A DNA stretch of 64,000 nucleotides from Helicobacter winghamensis ATCC BAA-430. Its GTDB lineage: Bacteria; Campylobacterota; Campylobacteria; Campylobacterales; Helicobacteraceae. The stretch spans positions 868,001 through 932,000 of the forward strand of contig NZ_CP063533.1 of assembly GCF_028751035.1 (NCBI RefSeq), written 5' to 3'. The position numbers and the translations under genes were made by a program. Below, one piece after another: positions 1-8,460 of this stretch. Under the pieces are notes generated by a model, which was not told where the DNA came from, searched no databases, and worked only from the letters and a program-made list of their open reading frames with translations. The stretch's first letter is position 1. Every line of letters starts with the position of its first letter.

Positions 1-177
1 TACTTTTAACATATTTTGGATAATACGCTCACGCTCCGTAAATTTCATAATGCCATATCCAAGCACAATAGCAATTAATACATAAATAGCCAAATACACG
101 CTAATTCCCTGATAAAATGCCTCTGCTCCAACGCCTATCACACAAAGTATAATTGCAAAAATAAGTAAATTTTTCAT
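1..177 (-). CDS. Membrane protein, N-terminal part; probable chemotaxis transducer (CetA-like)
   Basis: The first 59 codons of a minus-strand gene that runs off the left edge of the window. Its ATG (175-177) overlaps the TGA of the PAS gene upstream as ATGA, so the two are probably translationally coupled. The visible part has two hydrophobic segments, about residues 3-21 and 26-45, with a very short loop between them, followed by a charged stretch (KFTERERIIQ). This topology fits a transducer with almost no periplasmic domain, as in CetA of the Campylobacter CetA/CetB energy-taxis pair. The partner identity is inferred from the coupled PAS gene; the signalling domain itself is outside the window. 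Confidence 0.55.
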   Translation of the reverse strand, partial: MKNLLIFAIILCVIGVGAEAFYQGISVYLAIYVLIAIVLGYGIMKFTERERIIQNMLKV

Positions 178-710
178 CGGTATCCCCCTACTTCAGCTTG
201 TTTTTGAAGACTAATAATAAATTCATTCCAGCCTATTTTATTTTGTTGTAAATATTCCATTACAAATTGCACACTAGCATCCAAACCTTTTTCCTTTTCA
301 ATAACAAGCAACTGCTTGTAAATTTCTATGATTGTTTCAATTCCAGCTTTACTTGGTCTGCGACGCACAGAATAATAACCAATTACCTTTCCATTTTCAT
401 CATAGGAAGGGGTAACATTTGTAAAAACCCAATAAGTTTTACCATTTTTAGAAAGATTGCAAACAAAAGCAAAGAATTCTCGTTTTGCTTCTATTGTGCT
501 CCATAAAAGCTTAAAAGCAGCGCGTGGCATAAAAGGATGGCGCACAAGTTTATGTGGCTTCCCTAGAAACTCTTTTTCGCTATAAGCACCATATTTAATA
601 AAATCAAGATTTCCATAAATAATCTTTCCTTTTAAATCGGTCTTAGAAGTAATTAGTGTGTCATCATTTAACAAAACTTCATTTTTTAGGAGTTTTAATG
701 CGGATTCCAT
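174..710 (-). CDS. PAS-domain energy/redox taxis sensor (CetB/Aer-like)
   Basis: A 178-residue soluble protein made almost entirely of one PAS domain (about residues 20-125), with the Aer/CetB-type motifs GKPHKLVRHPFMP and FFAFVCNLSKNGKTYWV and the end signature VIGYYSVRRRPS. In Aer and CetB this fold binds FAD and senses the redox state of the electron transport chain; it then signals through a membrane transducer that has no ligand-binding domain of its own. The next gene, overlapping by 4 nt, starts with two membrane segments, which fits such a bipartite receptor. No HAMP or signalling domain is in this protein. FAD binding is inferred from the family. Confidence 0.8.
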   Translation of the reverse strand: MESALKLLKNEVLLNDDTLITSKTDLKGKIIYGNLDFIKYGAYSEKEFLGKPHKLVRHPFMPRAAFKLLWSTIEAKREFFAFVCNLSKNGKTYWVFTNVTPSYDENGKVIGYYSVRRRPSKAGIETIIEIYKQLLVIEKEKGLDASVQFVMEYLQQNKIGWNEFIISLQKQAEVGGYR

Positions 711-822
711 TTGCTTCCTTATAATAATTTAATACCGATGCAATTATTGTTAAAATTTTATAAAAAAAATATAAATTATAATAATGATTTAAAAGTAATA
801 ATAAAAATTAAAGCATTTTCTG

Positions 823-828
823 TATAAT
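823..828 (+). promoter_or_regulatory. Extended -10 promoter element for mqnE
   Basis: TATAAT at 823-828 is preceded directly by TG, in an AT-rich spacer about 45 nt before the mqnE start. Helicobacter housekeeping promoters typically have a good -10 box and little conserved -35, which matches what is seen. The rest of the 711-870 spacer is AT-rich with no ORF or hairpin. Confidence 0.55.
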
Positions 829-870
829 TTAAAATTTCAAAATATAAATATATTAAAAATAAGGTTTATA

Positions 871-1923
871 ATGCAAAATTACAAACATTCAGATTTTTTA
901 GATTCCAAAAATGCCCTAGAGCTCTATGATTTAGATCTTTTTACGCTTGGAAATATAGCAGACTCTTTGCGTCAAAAATACTTTGACAAAAAGGTATTTT
1001 TTAACTCCAATCGCCATATTAATCCCACAAATGATTGTGCGGATATTTGTAAATTTTGCGGGTTTTCAGCGCACAGAAAAAATCCAAACGCTTATACAAT
1101 GGATAAAGAGCAGGTCTTGGAAATTGCTAGAGATTCCATAAAATCAGGAGCGCTAGAGCTGCATATTGTGGGTGCGCATAATCCTAAGCTTAATTTAGAA
1201 TGGTATTTAGAACTTTTTAGAACACTTAAAGCAGAATTTCCGCAAGTGCATATTAAAGCATTAACTGCCGCTGAAGTACATTATCTAAGCACAATCTCAA
1301 ACAAAAGCCACCAAGAAGTGTTAGAATTAATGGCGCAAAATGGTGTGGATTCTATGCCTGGTGGGGGTGCGGAGATTTTTGATGAAAAAGTGCGAGATTA
1401 CATTTGCAAGGGTAAGGTGAATTCTAAAACTTGGCTAGAAATCCACGGAATTTGGCATTCTTTAGGTAAAAAGTCTAATGCAACAATGCTTTTTGGACAT
1501 ATAGAATCACGCGAACATCGTATTGATCACTTACTGCGTCTTTACCATCAGCAAGAGAAAAGTGGTGGTTTTAACGCATTTATCCCCCTAGTCTATCAAA
1601 AAGAAAATAATTTCTTAAAAGTTACAGAATTTCCTAGCGGGCAGGAAATTTTAAAAACCATTGCAATTTCTAGGATTTTATTATCAAATATCCCGCATAT
1701 CAAAGCCTATTGGGCAACTTTAGGGCTAAATTTAGCACTTGTTGCACAAGAATTTGGCGCGGATGATATTGATGGAACCATTCAAAGAGAGGCAATTCAA
1801 AGCGCAAGTGGTAGTAAAAGTGCTTACGGAATCACAAAGAACACATTGATTTCCGAAATTAAAGATGCAGGATTTATCCCGGTGGAGCGCGATAGCCTTT
1901 ATAACATCATAAAAATATATTAA
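871..1923 (+). CDS. mqnE: Aminofutalosine synthase (radical SAM), futalosine menaquinone pathway
   Basis: A 350-residue radical SAM enzyme that joins SAM and chorismate-derived 3-[(1-carboxyvinyl)oxy]benzoate to form aminofutalosine, an early step of the menaquinone route used by Helicobacter and Campylobacter. The [4Fe-4S]-binding motif is visible near residues 50-60 as C-x3-C-x2-C (NDCADICKFCGF). Further family signatures are GALELHIVGAHNP, PGGGAEIF, a central LFGHIES and a C-terminal GADDIDGTI. Length is normal. ATG follows AAGG. It is followed after 14 nt by a phosphoribosyltransferase gene, so the two may be co-transcribed. Menaquinone is the only respiratory quinone of these organisms, so the gene should be essential (inference). 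Confidence 0.93.
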   Translation: MQNYKHSDFLDSKNALELYDLDLFTLGNIADSLRQKYFDKKVFFNSNRHINPTNDCADICKFCGFSAHRKNPNAYTMDKEQVLEIARDSIKSGALELHIVGAHNPKLNLEWYLELFRTLKAEFPQVHIKALTAAEVHYLSTISNKSHQEVLELMAQNGVDSMPGGGAEIFDEKVRDYICKGKVNSKTWLEIHGIWHSLGKKSNATMLFGHIESREHRIDHLLRLYHQQEKSGGFNAFIPLVYQKENNFLKVTEFPSGQEILKTIAISRILLSNIPHIKAYWATLGLNLALVAQEFGADDIDGTIQREAIQSASGSKSAYGITKNTLISEIKDAGFIPVERDSLYNIIKIY

Positions 1924-1937
1924 ACAAGGAGATAAAG

Positions 1938-2393
1938 ATGCAATATTATAGCTATGAAATGTTTAGAGAAGATATGAAAGAGCTTGTAAGTCAAATTGAT
2001 TTTAATCCTGATGCAATTGTTGCAATTTCAAGAGGCGGACTTACAATGGCACATTTTTTAGGGATTGCATTAGATCTTAGGCGTATTTTTACCATCAATG
2101 CTTCATCTTTTTTTAATAAAGTGCAACAAGAAATTCAAATCTCAAATATTCCAGAATTAAGTGGTAATCAACGCGTCTTGATTGTCGATGAAATTGTAGA
2201 TAGTGGCACAAGTATGGAGAAGGTGCATACGATTTTAAGTACGATTTATTCGCATATGGAGTTTAAAACTGCCTGTATTTTTCATAAACCAACGGCAACT
2301 TTCAAGCCCGATTTTATCCTGCGTGAAGCTAAAGATTGGGTGGAGTTCTTTTGGGAAGTTGATATTATTAAATCCATACGCGAAAAGGAATAG
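1938..2393 (+). CDS. gpt: Purine phosphoribosyltransferase (hypoxanthine/xanthine-guanine type)
   Basis: A 151-residue type I phosphoribosyltransferase. The PRPP loop is clear as VLIVDEIVDSGTSM (about residues 75-88), and the N-terminal AISRGGLTMAHFLG holds the pyrophosphate loop. The C-terminal WVEFFWEVD is typical of the Helicobacter gpt/hpt protein. It converts free purine bases to nucleotides for salvage. The start has a strong ribosome binding site (AAGGAG) 14 nt after mqnE. The exact base preference cannot be read from the sequence. Confidence 0.82.
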   Translation: MQYYSYEMFREDMKELVSQIDFNPDAIVAISRGGLTMAHFLGIALDLRRIFTINASSFFNKVQQEIQISNIPELSGNQRVLIVDEIVDSGTSMEKVHTILSTIYSHMEFKTACIFHKPTATFKPDFILREAKDWVEFFWEVDIIKSIREKE

Positions 2394-2410
2394 CTTTTTG
2401 GATATAGAAT

Positions 2411-2872
2411 CTAATTTTGAGTTTCTTTTTCCAAGCATTCTTTGCAAACTATGTATAGCATCATATCATGCCCTACAAGTTTTCCATTATAAGACTTAAC
2501 AACATCAACTTGTAATTTTTCAATCTCATCATTGCAAAATTCTTCAATCTTGCCACACTCTACACAGATAATATGATCATGATGCAACCCGCTTGCAATT
2601 TCATAGCGCTTCCCACTTTTATCTACTTCAATAGAGCTTACAAATCCTTCTTTTTCCAAAAAAGATAGAATCCTATAAATTGATGAAATGCTTGTGTTTT
2701 TACAAGTCTTTCTAATAATGGTAAAAATATCTTCAGGACTTAGATGTCCTCCATCTTCATAAATTACCTTTAAGATTAATTCTCTTTGCTTTGAGCTTTT
2801 CAAGCTGTTTTTTTTAATGGATAAATGCAATCTATCTAAGATTGTTTTGAGAGACTCTTTGTATTTTTTCAT
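2411..2872 (-). CDS. fur: Ferric uptake regulator
   Basis: A 153-residue Fur repressor. The N-terminal winged helix covers about residues 15-90 (SKQRELILKVI, SPEDIFTIIRK, SISSIYRIL). The metal-binding and dimer domain carries HHDHIICVECGKIEEF and a second Cys pair near the C-terminus (CKECLE), which together make the structural zinc site of the Helicobacter/Campylobacter Fur. Length and the N-terminal extension match H. pylori Fur. It is convergent with gpt and divergent from a DUF2325 gene. The spacer between them contains a Fur-box-like palindrome, so autoregulation is likely (inference). Confidence 0.94.
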   Translation of the reverse strand: MKKYKESLKTILDRLHLSIKKNSLKSSKQRELILKVIYEDGGHLSPEDIFTIIRKTCKNTSISSIYRILSFLEKEGFVSSIEVDKSGKRYEIASGLHHDHIICVECGKIEEFCNDEIEKLQVDVVKSYNGKLVGHDMMLYIVCKECLEKETQN

Positions 2873-2918
2873 TATAAACCCTTTTTTATAGAATATAACT
2901 CTAATCTTAAAATTTTCT

Positions 2919-2924
2919 ATTGTA
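2919..2924 (-). promoter_or_regulatory. -10 element of the fur promoter
   Basis: Read on the minus strand this is TACAAT, preceded by TTTGC, about 47 nt upstream of the fur ATG. No clear -35 box is seen. It is the best housekeeping -10 in the fur leader. Confidence 0.45.
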
Positions 2925-2984
2925 GCAAAAAGTCTTCAATAAAGCAAAAATAAAATAAGAATCATTTTTATATCTTATTAAGTT

Positions 2985-3003
2985 GATATTGATTATCATT
3001 TTA
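2985..3003. promoter_or_regulatory. Fur-box-like operator between fur and the DUF2325 gene
   Basis: The 19 nt starting GATATTGATTATCATT match the classical Fur consensus GATAATGATAATCATTATC at most positions. A second, weaker site (AGAATCATTTTTAT) lies about 25 nt upstream. The site sits 34 nt before the DUF2325 start codon and about 110 nt from the fur start, so it most directly covers the promoter of the DUF2325 gene. Binding has not been shown here. Confidence 0.6.
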
Positions 3004-3036
3004 TCGCTTTAAACAAACTTTGCATAAGGAGATAAA

Positions 3037-3348
3037 ATGTCTGTTTTGGTAATTGGCGGAGATGAGATTACACCTATTAAAGCAGTTCTTAAAGGTTTAG
3101 GATGTGAAGAAATCACACATTGGGATGGAAGAAAAGAAAGCGTTAATCACAAGGAATTACCACAAAACATTGAATGTTTGGTAATGCTTACAAATTTTTT
3201 AAACCACAACACAATGCGTAAATTTCGCAATGCTGCAAAGAAAAAAGAGATTCCAATTATCTGCACGAAACGCAGCGTGAGTTGCTTATATTGTGAATTT
3301 ATGAAAACTTTTGGGGAAAATTGCAATAAAGTTTGCGCTTACAAATAA
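3037..3348 (+). CDS. DUF2325 family protein, probably Fur-regulated
   Basis: A 103-residue protein of the DUF2325 family, whose members have a short Rossmann-like fold and no settled function. The N-terminus VLVIGGDE and the central LVMLTNFLNHNTM are the family hallmarks. It has seven cysteines (23, 47, 76, 83, 86, 96, 100). The last four, in the pattern C-x2-C-x9-C-x3-C, could bind metal. A strong ribosome binding site (AAGGAG) precedes the ATG. A Fur-box-like sequence overlaps the likely promoter, which suggests a role in iron or metal homeostasis. The function is not known and is only inferred from context. Confidence 0.75.
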   Translation: MSVLVIGGDEITPIKAVLKGLGCEEITHWDGRKESVNHKELPQNIECLVMLTNFLNHNTMRKFRNAAKKKEIPIICTKRSVSCLYCEFMKTFGENCNKVCAYK

Positions 3349-3384
3349 ATTTAAACTTTAATTATTTTCTTAATATTTACAATA

Positions 3385-3390
3385 TATAAT
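3385..3390 (+). promoter_or_regulatory. -10 element upstream of the orphan response regulator
   Basis: TATAAT at 3385-3390, about 43 nt before the start codon at 3433. No -35 box is evident. Confidence 0.45.
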
Positions 3391-3432
3391 TTAAGTCTAA
3401 CTTTTACAAAAGTCAAACATTAGGGAAATATA

Positions 3433-4134
3433 ATGTTGCCTGAACTTTTAAAGCCATTAAGCACGCTGAATGTATTAATTGTTGAAGATGATCCTATAGC
3501 CCTAGATTTGCTTAGAATTCCTCTTGAGCGTCGTTGCAAAAAAGTAATCATTACTAAGAAAGGTGAGGTTGCTCTAAAGTATTTTAGAAATGAAATTATT
3601 GATGTTGTTATTACAGATGTGAAACTTGATGGAAAGTTGGACGGGATTGCAATGGTAAAAAGTATGCGAAAAATTAATCCTAATATTCCTGTAATTTTCA
3701 TGACAGCTTATAGTGATGAAGAAAAAATTGCTGAAATGGTTAAACTCAATGCAACTTCACTTATTAAAAAGGCGGTGGATCTAGAGGAGCTGTTTGTACT
3801 TTTATTAAATATCAACAAAGCCCTTAACAAAGAACAAATTGTGGATCTTGGGCAAGGAATTTTTTATCGGCGCCGAGATAAGTCTATCCTAAAAGGAATT
3901 GCAGCATTTGAATTGACAGATAGAGAAAGTAAAATCCTAGACTTACTATTAGAAAATAAAGGCTATCCTATTACCTATGAAGAATTTCATAAAAAAGTAT
4001 GGAATGGGCAACAAATGACAATGGATTCTTTACGAATGCATATTAATGGTATTAGGCGAAAAACTTACTATGATTTAATTCATAATCAGTCACGCTTTGG
4101 TTACAAACTCCAACCTATTTTGGATAAAGAATAA
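3433..4134 (+). CDS. OmpR/PhoB-type response regulator, orphan
   Basis: A 233-residue response regulator. The receiver domain (about residues 13-125) has the acidic pair in VEDD, the phosphoacceptor Asp in ITDVKLDG, the switch Thr in VIFMTAYS and a Lys near 117 (LIKKAV). The C-terminal winged-helix DNA-binding domain (about 150-230) contains ELTDRESKILDLLLENKG, then DSLRMHINGIRRK and a final RFGYKL. All phosphorylation residues are present, so it should be activated by a histidine kinase. No kinase gene is adjacent, so it is an orphan here. ATG follows AGGGA. The specific regulon cannot be deduced. Confidence 0.85.
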   Translation: MLPELLKPLSTLNVLIVEDDPIALDLLRIPLERRCKKVIITKKGEVALKYFRNEIIDVVITDVKLDGKLDGIAMVKSMRKINPNIPVIFMTAYSDEEKIAEMVKLNATSLIKKAVDLEELFVLLLNINKALNKEQIVDLGQGIFYRRRDKSILKGIAAFELTDRESKILDLLLENKGYPITYEEFHKKVWNGQQMTMDSLRMHINGIRRKTYYDLIHNQSRFGYKLQPILDKE

Positions 4135-4158
4135 GAATAAGACTTTATATTTTAATAC

Positions 4159-4281
4159 TTAGAAATCTAATCTCCATTCTGTATATCCAGTCGCTCCACT
4201 AGAATTTGCATAGCCCTTTGTAGAACATGCATTGAAACAAAATGCAAAAAGCGTACAAATAATCATTAGAGTTTTTGTCAC
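4159..4281 (-). CDS. Small lipoprotein, 40 residues, downstream of hspR
   Basis: A short ORF with a GTG start (4279-4281), 11 nt after the hspR stop on the same strand, preceded by the purine-rich GAGAGTAGGG. The product begins with one Lys and then a hydrophobic stretch ending in the lipobox F-N-A-C, with the Cys at residue 19. The mature part is only 22 residues (STKGYANSS...GYTEWRLDF). An internal ATG at 4264-4266 is possible, but it would remove the N-terminal charge of the signal peptide. It is probably a member of the cbpA-hspR operon. The function is unknown. Confidence 0.6.
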   Translation of the reverse strand: MTKTLMIICTLFAFCFNACSTKGYANSSGATGYTEWRLDF

Positions 4282-4292
4282 AACCCTACTCT

Positions 4293-4661
4293 CTAATATT
4301 TTTCAAAAATAATTACTTCGTATGAACTTTGCTTTTTAACCACAGATTTACTTGGTTGATTTGCTTTAAATTTTTCCAAGCTCAAATGTAGCTCTTCAAT
4401 CTCCCTATCTTGTTCATCCAGTTTATCTTTAAGGCGCATAATAATATCCACACCAGCAAGATTAACACCCAAGTCTCTGGTTAGGCGTAGAATCGTTTTT
4501 ATTTTATCAATATCTCTTTGGGAATAAAGGCGCATCTTGCCATCTGTTCTGCCTGGCTCAACCAATCCTTCGCGTTCATATTGTCGCAGAGTTTGTGGAT
4601 GGATGGATAAGATTTTAGCAACAACACTAATTAAATAAACTGGCTCATCATAACTATACAT
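4293..4661 (-). CDS. hspR: Heat-shock repressor, MerR family
   Basis: A 122-residue MerR-type regulator with a helix-turn-helix at about residues 12-50 (LSIHPQTLRQYEREGLVEPGRT followed by RLYSQRDIDKI) and a coiled-coil at 75-105 (DKLDEQDREIEELHLSLEKF). In H. pylori, HspR represses cbpA and the chaperone operons with HrcA and needs CbpA/DnaK-type partners. Here it lies 13 nt downstream of cbpA, the same order as in H. pylori. A clear HAIR palindrome (CTTGAGT-N7-ACTCAAG) was not seen upstream of cbpA by eye. Confidence 0.9.
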   Translation of the reverse strand: MYSYDEPVYLISVVAKILSIHPQTLRQYEREGLVEPGRTDGKMRLYSQRDIDKIKTILRLTRDLGVNLAGVDIIMRLKDKLDEQDREIEELHLSLEKFKANQPSKSVVKKQSSYEVIIFEKY

Positions 4662-4674
4662 TATAAACCTCTCC

Positions 4675-5550
4675 TTATAAATATTTTTCTAATGCCTCTT
4701 TGAGCGCCTCTGGAAGTGTATCGCAATTAGGCAAAATAATATTTGCCTCTAAATACAAATCCCCATACGCCTTGCTTTTGCGATTATATCCTCCAAGATC
4801 TTTAACGCGGAATCTTTGAGCATTTTTAGTATTTTTTGGCACTTTTAGTGTGATAGTTTTTCTCAATGTTTCAATCTCTACTTTACCGCCAAATAAAGCA
4901 ACCTTTAAAGGCACATCAAAGTGCATTGTCAAATCATCACCATCTTGCGCATATTGTGGATGGGAGGCAACGCTGACTTTTAAGAGCAAATCTCCACTCT
5001 GCCCCCCTATACTATTCCCCTTGCCTTTTAAGCGAATTGTCTCCCCACTTTTTACGCCGGCTGGAATTTTAATATCATAACTATTATTTTGGATATTAAT
5101 ATTATGAACACCCCCTAAAAGCGCGGTTGCAAATGGAATTGTAATTTGCGCATTAATATCAAGGCTAGGTCCTCTTGAGCTTCTAAAACCGCCAAAATCT
5201 CCAAAACTAGCCCCCCCAAAGCCACTTTGAGAAAATCCTCCCTGCGCAAAACCACCTCCAAAAATTTGACTTAAAATATCATCTAAATCCATGCTTCCAT
5301 GAGAGCGTGTAAAATCGTGGAAGTTTTGCCCACCAAACATAGAATCTCCAAATTGATCATATTGCTTGCGTTTATTTTCATCACTTAAAATCTCATAAGC
5401 AGCGTTAATTTCTTTAAATTTATCTTCAGCTCCAGGTTCTTTATTGATATCAGGGTGATATTTGCGCGCAAGGCGACGATAAGATTTTTTAATCTCATCA
5501 GCACTTGCATTTTGTTCTACCTCTAGCGTTTCATATAGGCTTTTTGACAT
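4675..5550 (-). CDS. cbpA: Co-chaperone, curved-DNA-binding protein A (DnaJ-like)
   Basis: A 291-residue class II J-protein. The J-domain at residues 4-66 has the HPD motif ([12 protein letters not shown]). A Gly/Phe-rich linker spans about 72-130, and two beta-rich substrate-binding domains follow (about 130-285). There is no zinc-finger domain, which separates it from DnaJ. It stimulates DnaK ATPase and passes on clients. First gene of a probable cbpA-hspR-lipoprotein operon. The upstream spacer (5551-5673) holds TATAAT-like sequences on the minus strand around 5590-5600 that could be its promoter. Confidence 0.9.
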   Translation of the reverse strand: MSKSLYETLEVEQNASADEIKKSYRRLARKYHPDINKEPGAEDKFKEINAAYEILSDENKRKQYDQFGDSMFGGQNFHDFTRSHGSMDLDDILSQIFGGGFAQGGFSQSGFGGASFGDFGGFRSSRGPSLDINAQITIPFATALLGGVHNINIQNNSYDIKIPAGVKSGETIRLKGKGNSIGGQSGDLLLKVSVASHPQYAQDGDDLTMHFDVPLKVALFGGKVEIETLRKTITLKVPKNTKNAQRFRVKDLGGYNRKSKAYGDLYLEANIILPNCDTLPEALKEALEKYL

Positions 5551-5673
5551 TTGCTTTTTCCTTAAAAATTTTTATAAAACTTTTAGTGTATTATATTATA
5601 AAACTTTAGCTTATGTCAATCAACTTTATTTTGCTTTTTTGAAATGCTATAATTCCGTCTTTTGGAGAAAACT

Positions 5674-8451
5674 ATGGAATATCCGCTATTATCTCTTAGC
5701 GCAAGTGCTGGAAGTGGCAAAACTTATGAACTCACAAGGCGCTATTTGAGTCTTTTAATGCAAGGAGCAAAACCTTCTAATATCCTAACTCTAACCTTCA
5801 CAAAAAAAGCGGCAAAGGAAATGGAAGAGCGTATTTTGCACAACCTTAAAGAGCTTTATTATAATAAAAATAATAGAGATTATATAAAAGAATTTGAGCT
5901 TATTTCTATAAATAAAACCTTGCAAGAGCCAGACTGGAAAAATATAGAAAACAAAATCAATAGCGTATATCACGAGTTTTTGCGCCAAGATTTAAAAATC
6001 ACAACCATTGATGCATTTTTTCAGAAAATTTTAAAAAACTTTTGCTGGTATGTGGGCGTGGAATATGATTTTGAGCTTCAAGAAGAGGATTTAGATTCCA
6101 TTTGCGAGATTTTTTTACAAAATTTAGATAATTCTACTTTTAATAATCTCTTAAATCTTTGTTTTGGTGAGCAACAAAATTTAGATTCAATTTTGGAACT
6201 TTGCGTGTTTTTGGACGCGTTTAAAGAAAGTTTAGATAAGACACTTTTCACAAAAGCTATTATGCAAACAACTATAAATTACGAAATGGAATCCTTAAAA
6301 TATACACAAAAACTTCAAGAGACTTATTTTAATTTTTACGGAAAAAAGACAGATAAACTAGATTGTAACAGCTTTCAAGAATTATTAAAAAAAGGCAAAA
6401 CTTGGCTCACAAAGGCAACATTGCAAGAATATAGGGGTTTTTCTAAAATCCCTTTTAATCAAAGTGATTTTGAGCAATTAAAACAATGTGTAATCTATAC
6501 CCTAAAACAAAGAGAATCGAAGTATCTAGACGCTTTATTTGCAATCTTCCAATCTTATTTGATAGCCAAAGAGCAATTTTATAAAAACAATAACACACTT
6601 AGTTTTAATGCAGTAACTTCAAAGGTGCATACACTTCTAAAAGAAGGGCTTGTTAGCAAGGATTTTTTATATTTTCGCCTTGATAGCACACTTAGTCATA
6701 TTTTAATTGATGAGTTTCAAGACACAAGCATTCTACAATATAGCATCTTAAAGCCCTTAATTGATGAAATTAAAGCTGGTGTTGGACAAAAAAATTTTAC
6801 GCGGAGTTTCTTTTATGTAGGCGATATTAAACAATCTATTTATCGCTTCCGTGGTGGTAATCCTGAGCTTTTTAAAATCGCAAGTTCCGGAATGCAGCAA
6901 CTCAACTTAAAGCATAATTATCGGAGTTCTATTAGTGTTGTAGAGTTTGTGAATCAAACTTTTAAAAAGGTGATAGAAAATTTTATCCCACAAACTCCAA
7001 AGTCTAGCAGCAAGGGATTTGTAAGTGTAAAAAGTTATGAAAAAGATACACTTTATCAAGGCGTATTAGAAACTCTACAAAAGCTTAAAGCAAAAGGAAT
7101 CAAAGAGGATTCCATTGCGATTTTAGTGTTTGATAATAAGGCGGTTGTGGAGCTATCGCAACTCTTGCAAGAACAAGATTATAAGGTAGTGATTGATACA
7201 AGCGCAAAGCTGGTTAATCATAATGAAGTGCGTGCAATTTTAGAGTTCTTAAATTTTATTATCACGCAAAATAATCTGCACAAAAATGCGTTTTTTATGC
7301 TTTTGGGCTTAAAAATGGATTCCGCATTTGAGACTTTTGTCCAAAGTATACAAGGCTTTAAAGCCCCTGCACAAATGATTTTAAAAATAATGGAGCATTA
7401 TAATATTGCAAGCTTAAGTGCTAAAAAATTCCTAGAATCCACGCTAGAATACCACAGCCTTATGGAGCTTTTAGAAAACATTGAAAAAAAGTCTTTAGAT
7501 ATAGTTTCTAGCGATATTTCTGGAATCCGTATTATGACAATCCATAAATCCAAAGGATTAGAATTTGAAAATGTGTTGATTGTGGATAAATCAAATCACA
7601 ACAATGCAAGACGTTCTAAAATATTTTTTGAATTTGATGAAAATGGAGTAGATATTAAGCATATTTTTCAATACAGCAATCCTGTGCGTCAAAATTTAGA
7701 TTTTACCTATGCAAATGCTCTTACCAAAGAAAAAGTCCTAGAAACAAAGGATTTAAAACATCAACTCTATGTAGCCCTAACTCGCGCTAAAGAAACAATG
7801 CACATTTTAAAACTTAGCGAACAAGGTGCATTTGTGGATTTAAGCTTAGAAGATTCCACTTATGGAGTATTACAAGTTAAAAGTCAATCTGAAATCTCTA
7901 CACAAAACAATGCAAGTTTTTATCATATCACGAAAGAAAAGCCTAGCCTAGAAAATCAAGGTCGGCAAAGGGATATCCACACTTCGACTTCTCCACAATA
8001 TGAATCAAATCTCAAAGGAATTTATTATGGAATCGCTTTGCACTTTGCGATGGAGCAAAAGTTAAAGCTACAATTAAATGATGCCCTACTCTTAGAGATT
8101 TTAAACAATAAAGTTGGATTTTATTTAGATTTTAAAGAGTTAGAAAAGATTGTTGCACGATGTAATTTAATCTTAAAAAATCAAAATTTTATTGAAATTA
8201 TAACCAAAGGCAAGGTAAAATGCGAAGTTCCTTTTTTATCAAATGGCAGAGAAAAACGCCTTGATCTTTTAATCGAAGGAGAAAACTCTGCTTGGATTGT
8301 GGATTACAAAAGTGGCAAGCAAGATGACTCTCACGTAGAACAAGTGCGTGATTATATGGAATCTGTGCAGCAAATGCTACACAAAAAAACTTATGGCTAT
8401 GTTTTTTACACACAAGAAGCGCAAGAAGGAAAACTTATTGAAATCGCATAA
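5674..8451 (+). CDS. addA: AddA-type helicase-nuclease, DNA break processing
   Basis: A 925-residue UvrD-family helicase fused to a RecB-type nuclease. Visible motifs are Walker A (SASAGSGKTYEL), LTFTKKAAKEMEER, the Walker B box DEFQDTS, GDIKQSIYRFRGG, MTIHKSKGLEFENV and YVALTRAKETM. The C-terminal nuclease has the Asp and the D-Y-K core in WIVDYKSGK (about residue 872). AddAB resects double-strand breaks and loads RecA. I start at ATG 5674 because GGAG at 5664-5667 is a good ribosome binding site for it; the TTG at 5662 falls just before that site. AddB is not in the window; in Helicobacter and Campylobacter it can be encoded elsewhere. Confidence 0.9.
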   Translation: MEYPLLSLSASAGSGKTYELTRRYLSLLMQGAKPSNILTLTFTKKAAKEMEERILHNLKELYYNKNNRDYIKEFELISINKTLQEPDWKNIENKINSVYHEFLRQDLKITTIDAFFQKILKNFCWYVGVEYDFELQEEDLDSICEIFLQNLDNSTFNNLLNLCFGEQQNLDSILELCVFLDAFKESLDKTLFTKAIMQTTINYEMESLKYTQKLQETYFNFYGKKTDKLDCNSFQELLKKGKTWLTKATLQEYRGFSKIPFNQSDFEQLKQCVIYTLKQRESKYLDALFAIFQSYLIAKEQFYKNNNTLSFNAVTSKVHTLLKEGLVSKDFLYFRLDSTLSHILIDEFQDTSILQYSILKPLIDEIKAGVGQKNFTRSFFYVGDIKQSIYRFRGGNPELFKIASSGMQQLNLKHNYRSSISVVEFVNQTFKKVIENFIPQTPKSSSKGFVSVKSYEKDTLYQGVLETLQKLKAKGIKEDSIAILVFDNKAVVELSQLLQEQDYKVVIDTSAKLVNHNEVRAILEFLNFIITQNNLHKNAFFMLLGLKMDSAFETFVQSIQGFKAPAQMILKIMEHYNIASLSAKKFLESTLEYHSLMELLENIEKKSLDIVSSDISGIRIMTIHKSKGLEFENVLIVDKSNHNNARRSKIFFEFDENGVDIKHIFQYSNPVRQNLDFTYANALTKEKVLETKDLKHQLYVALTRAKETMHILKLSEQGAFVDLSLEDSTYGVLQVKSQSEISTQNNASFYHITKEKPSLENQGRQRDIHTSTSPQYESNLKGIYYGIALHFAMEQKLKLQLNDALLLEILNNKVGFYLDFKELEKIVARCNLILKNQNFIEIITKGKVKCEVPFLSNGREKRLDLLIEGENSAWIVDYKSGKQDDSHVEQVRDYMESVQQMLHKKTYGYVFYTQEAQEGKLIEIA

Positions 8452-8460
8452 AGGAGAAGT

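Noticed and set aside
5551-5673. HAIR operator for HspR upstream of cbpA
   Set aside because: No CTTGAGT-N7-ACTCAAG-like palindrome found by eye; only TATAAT-like boxes.
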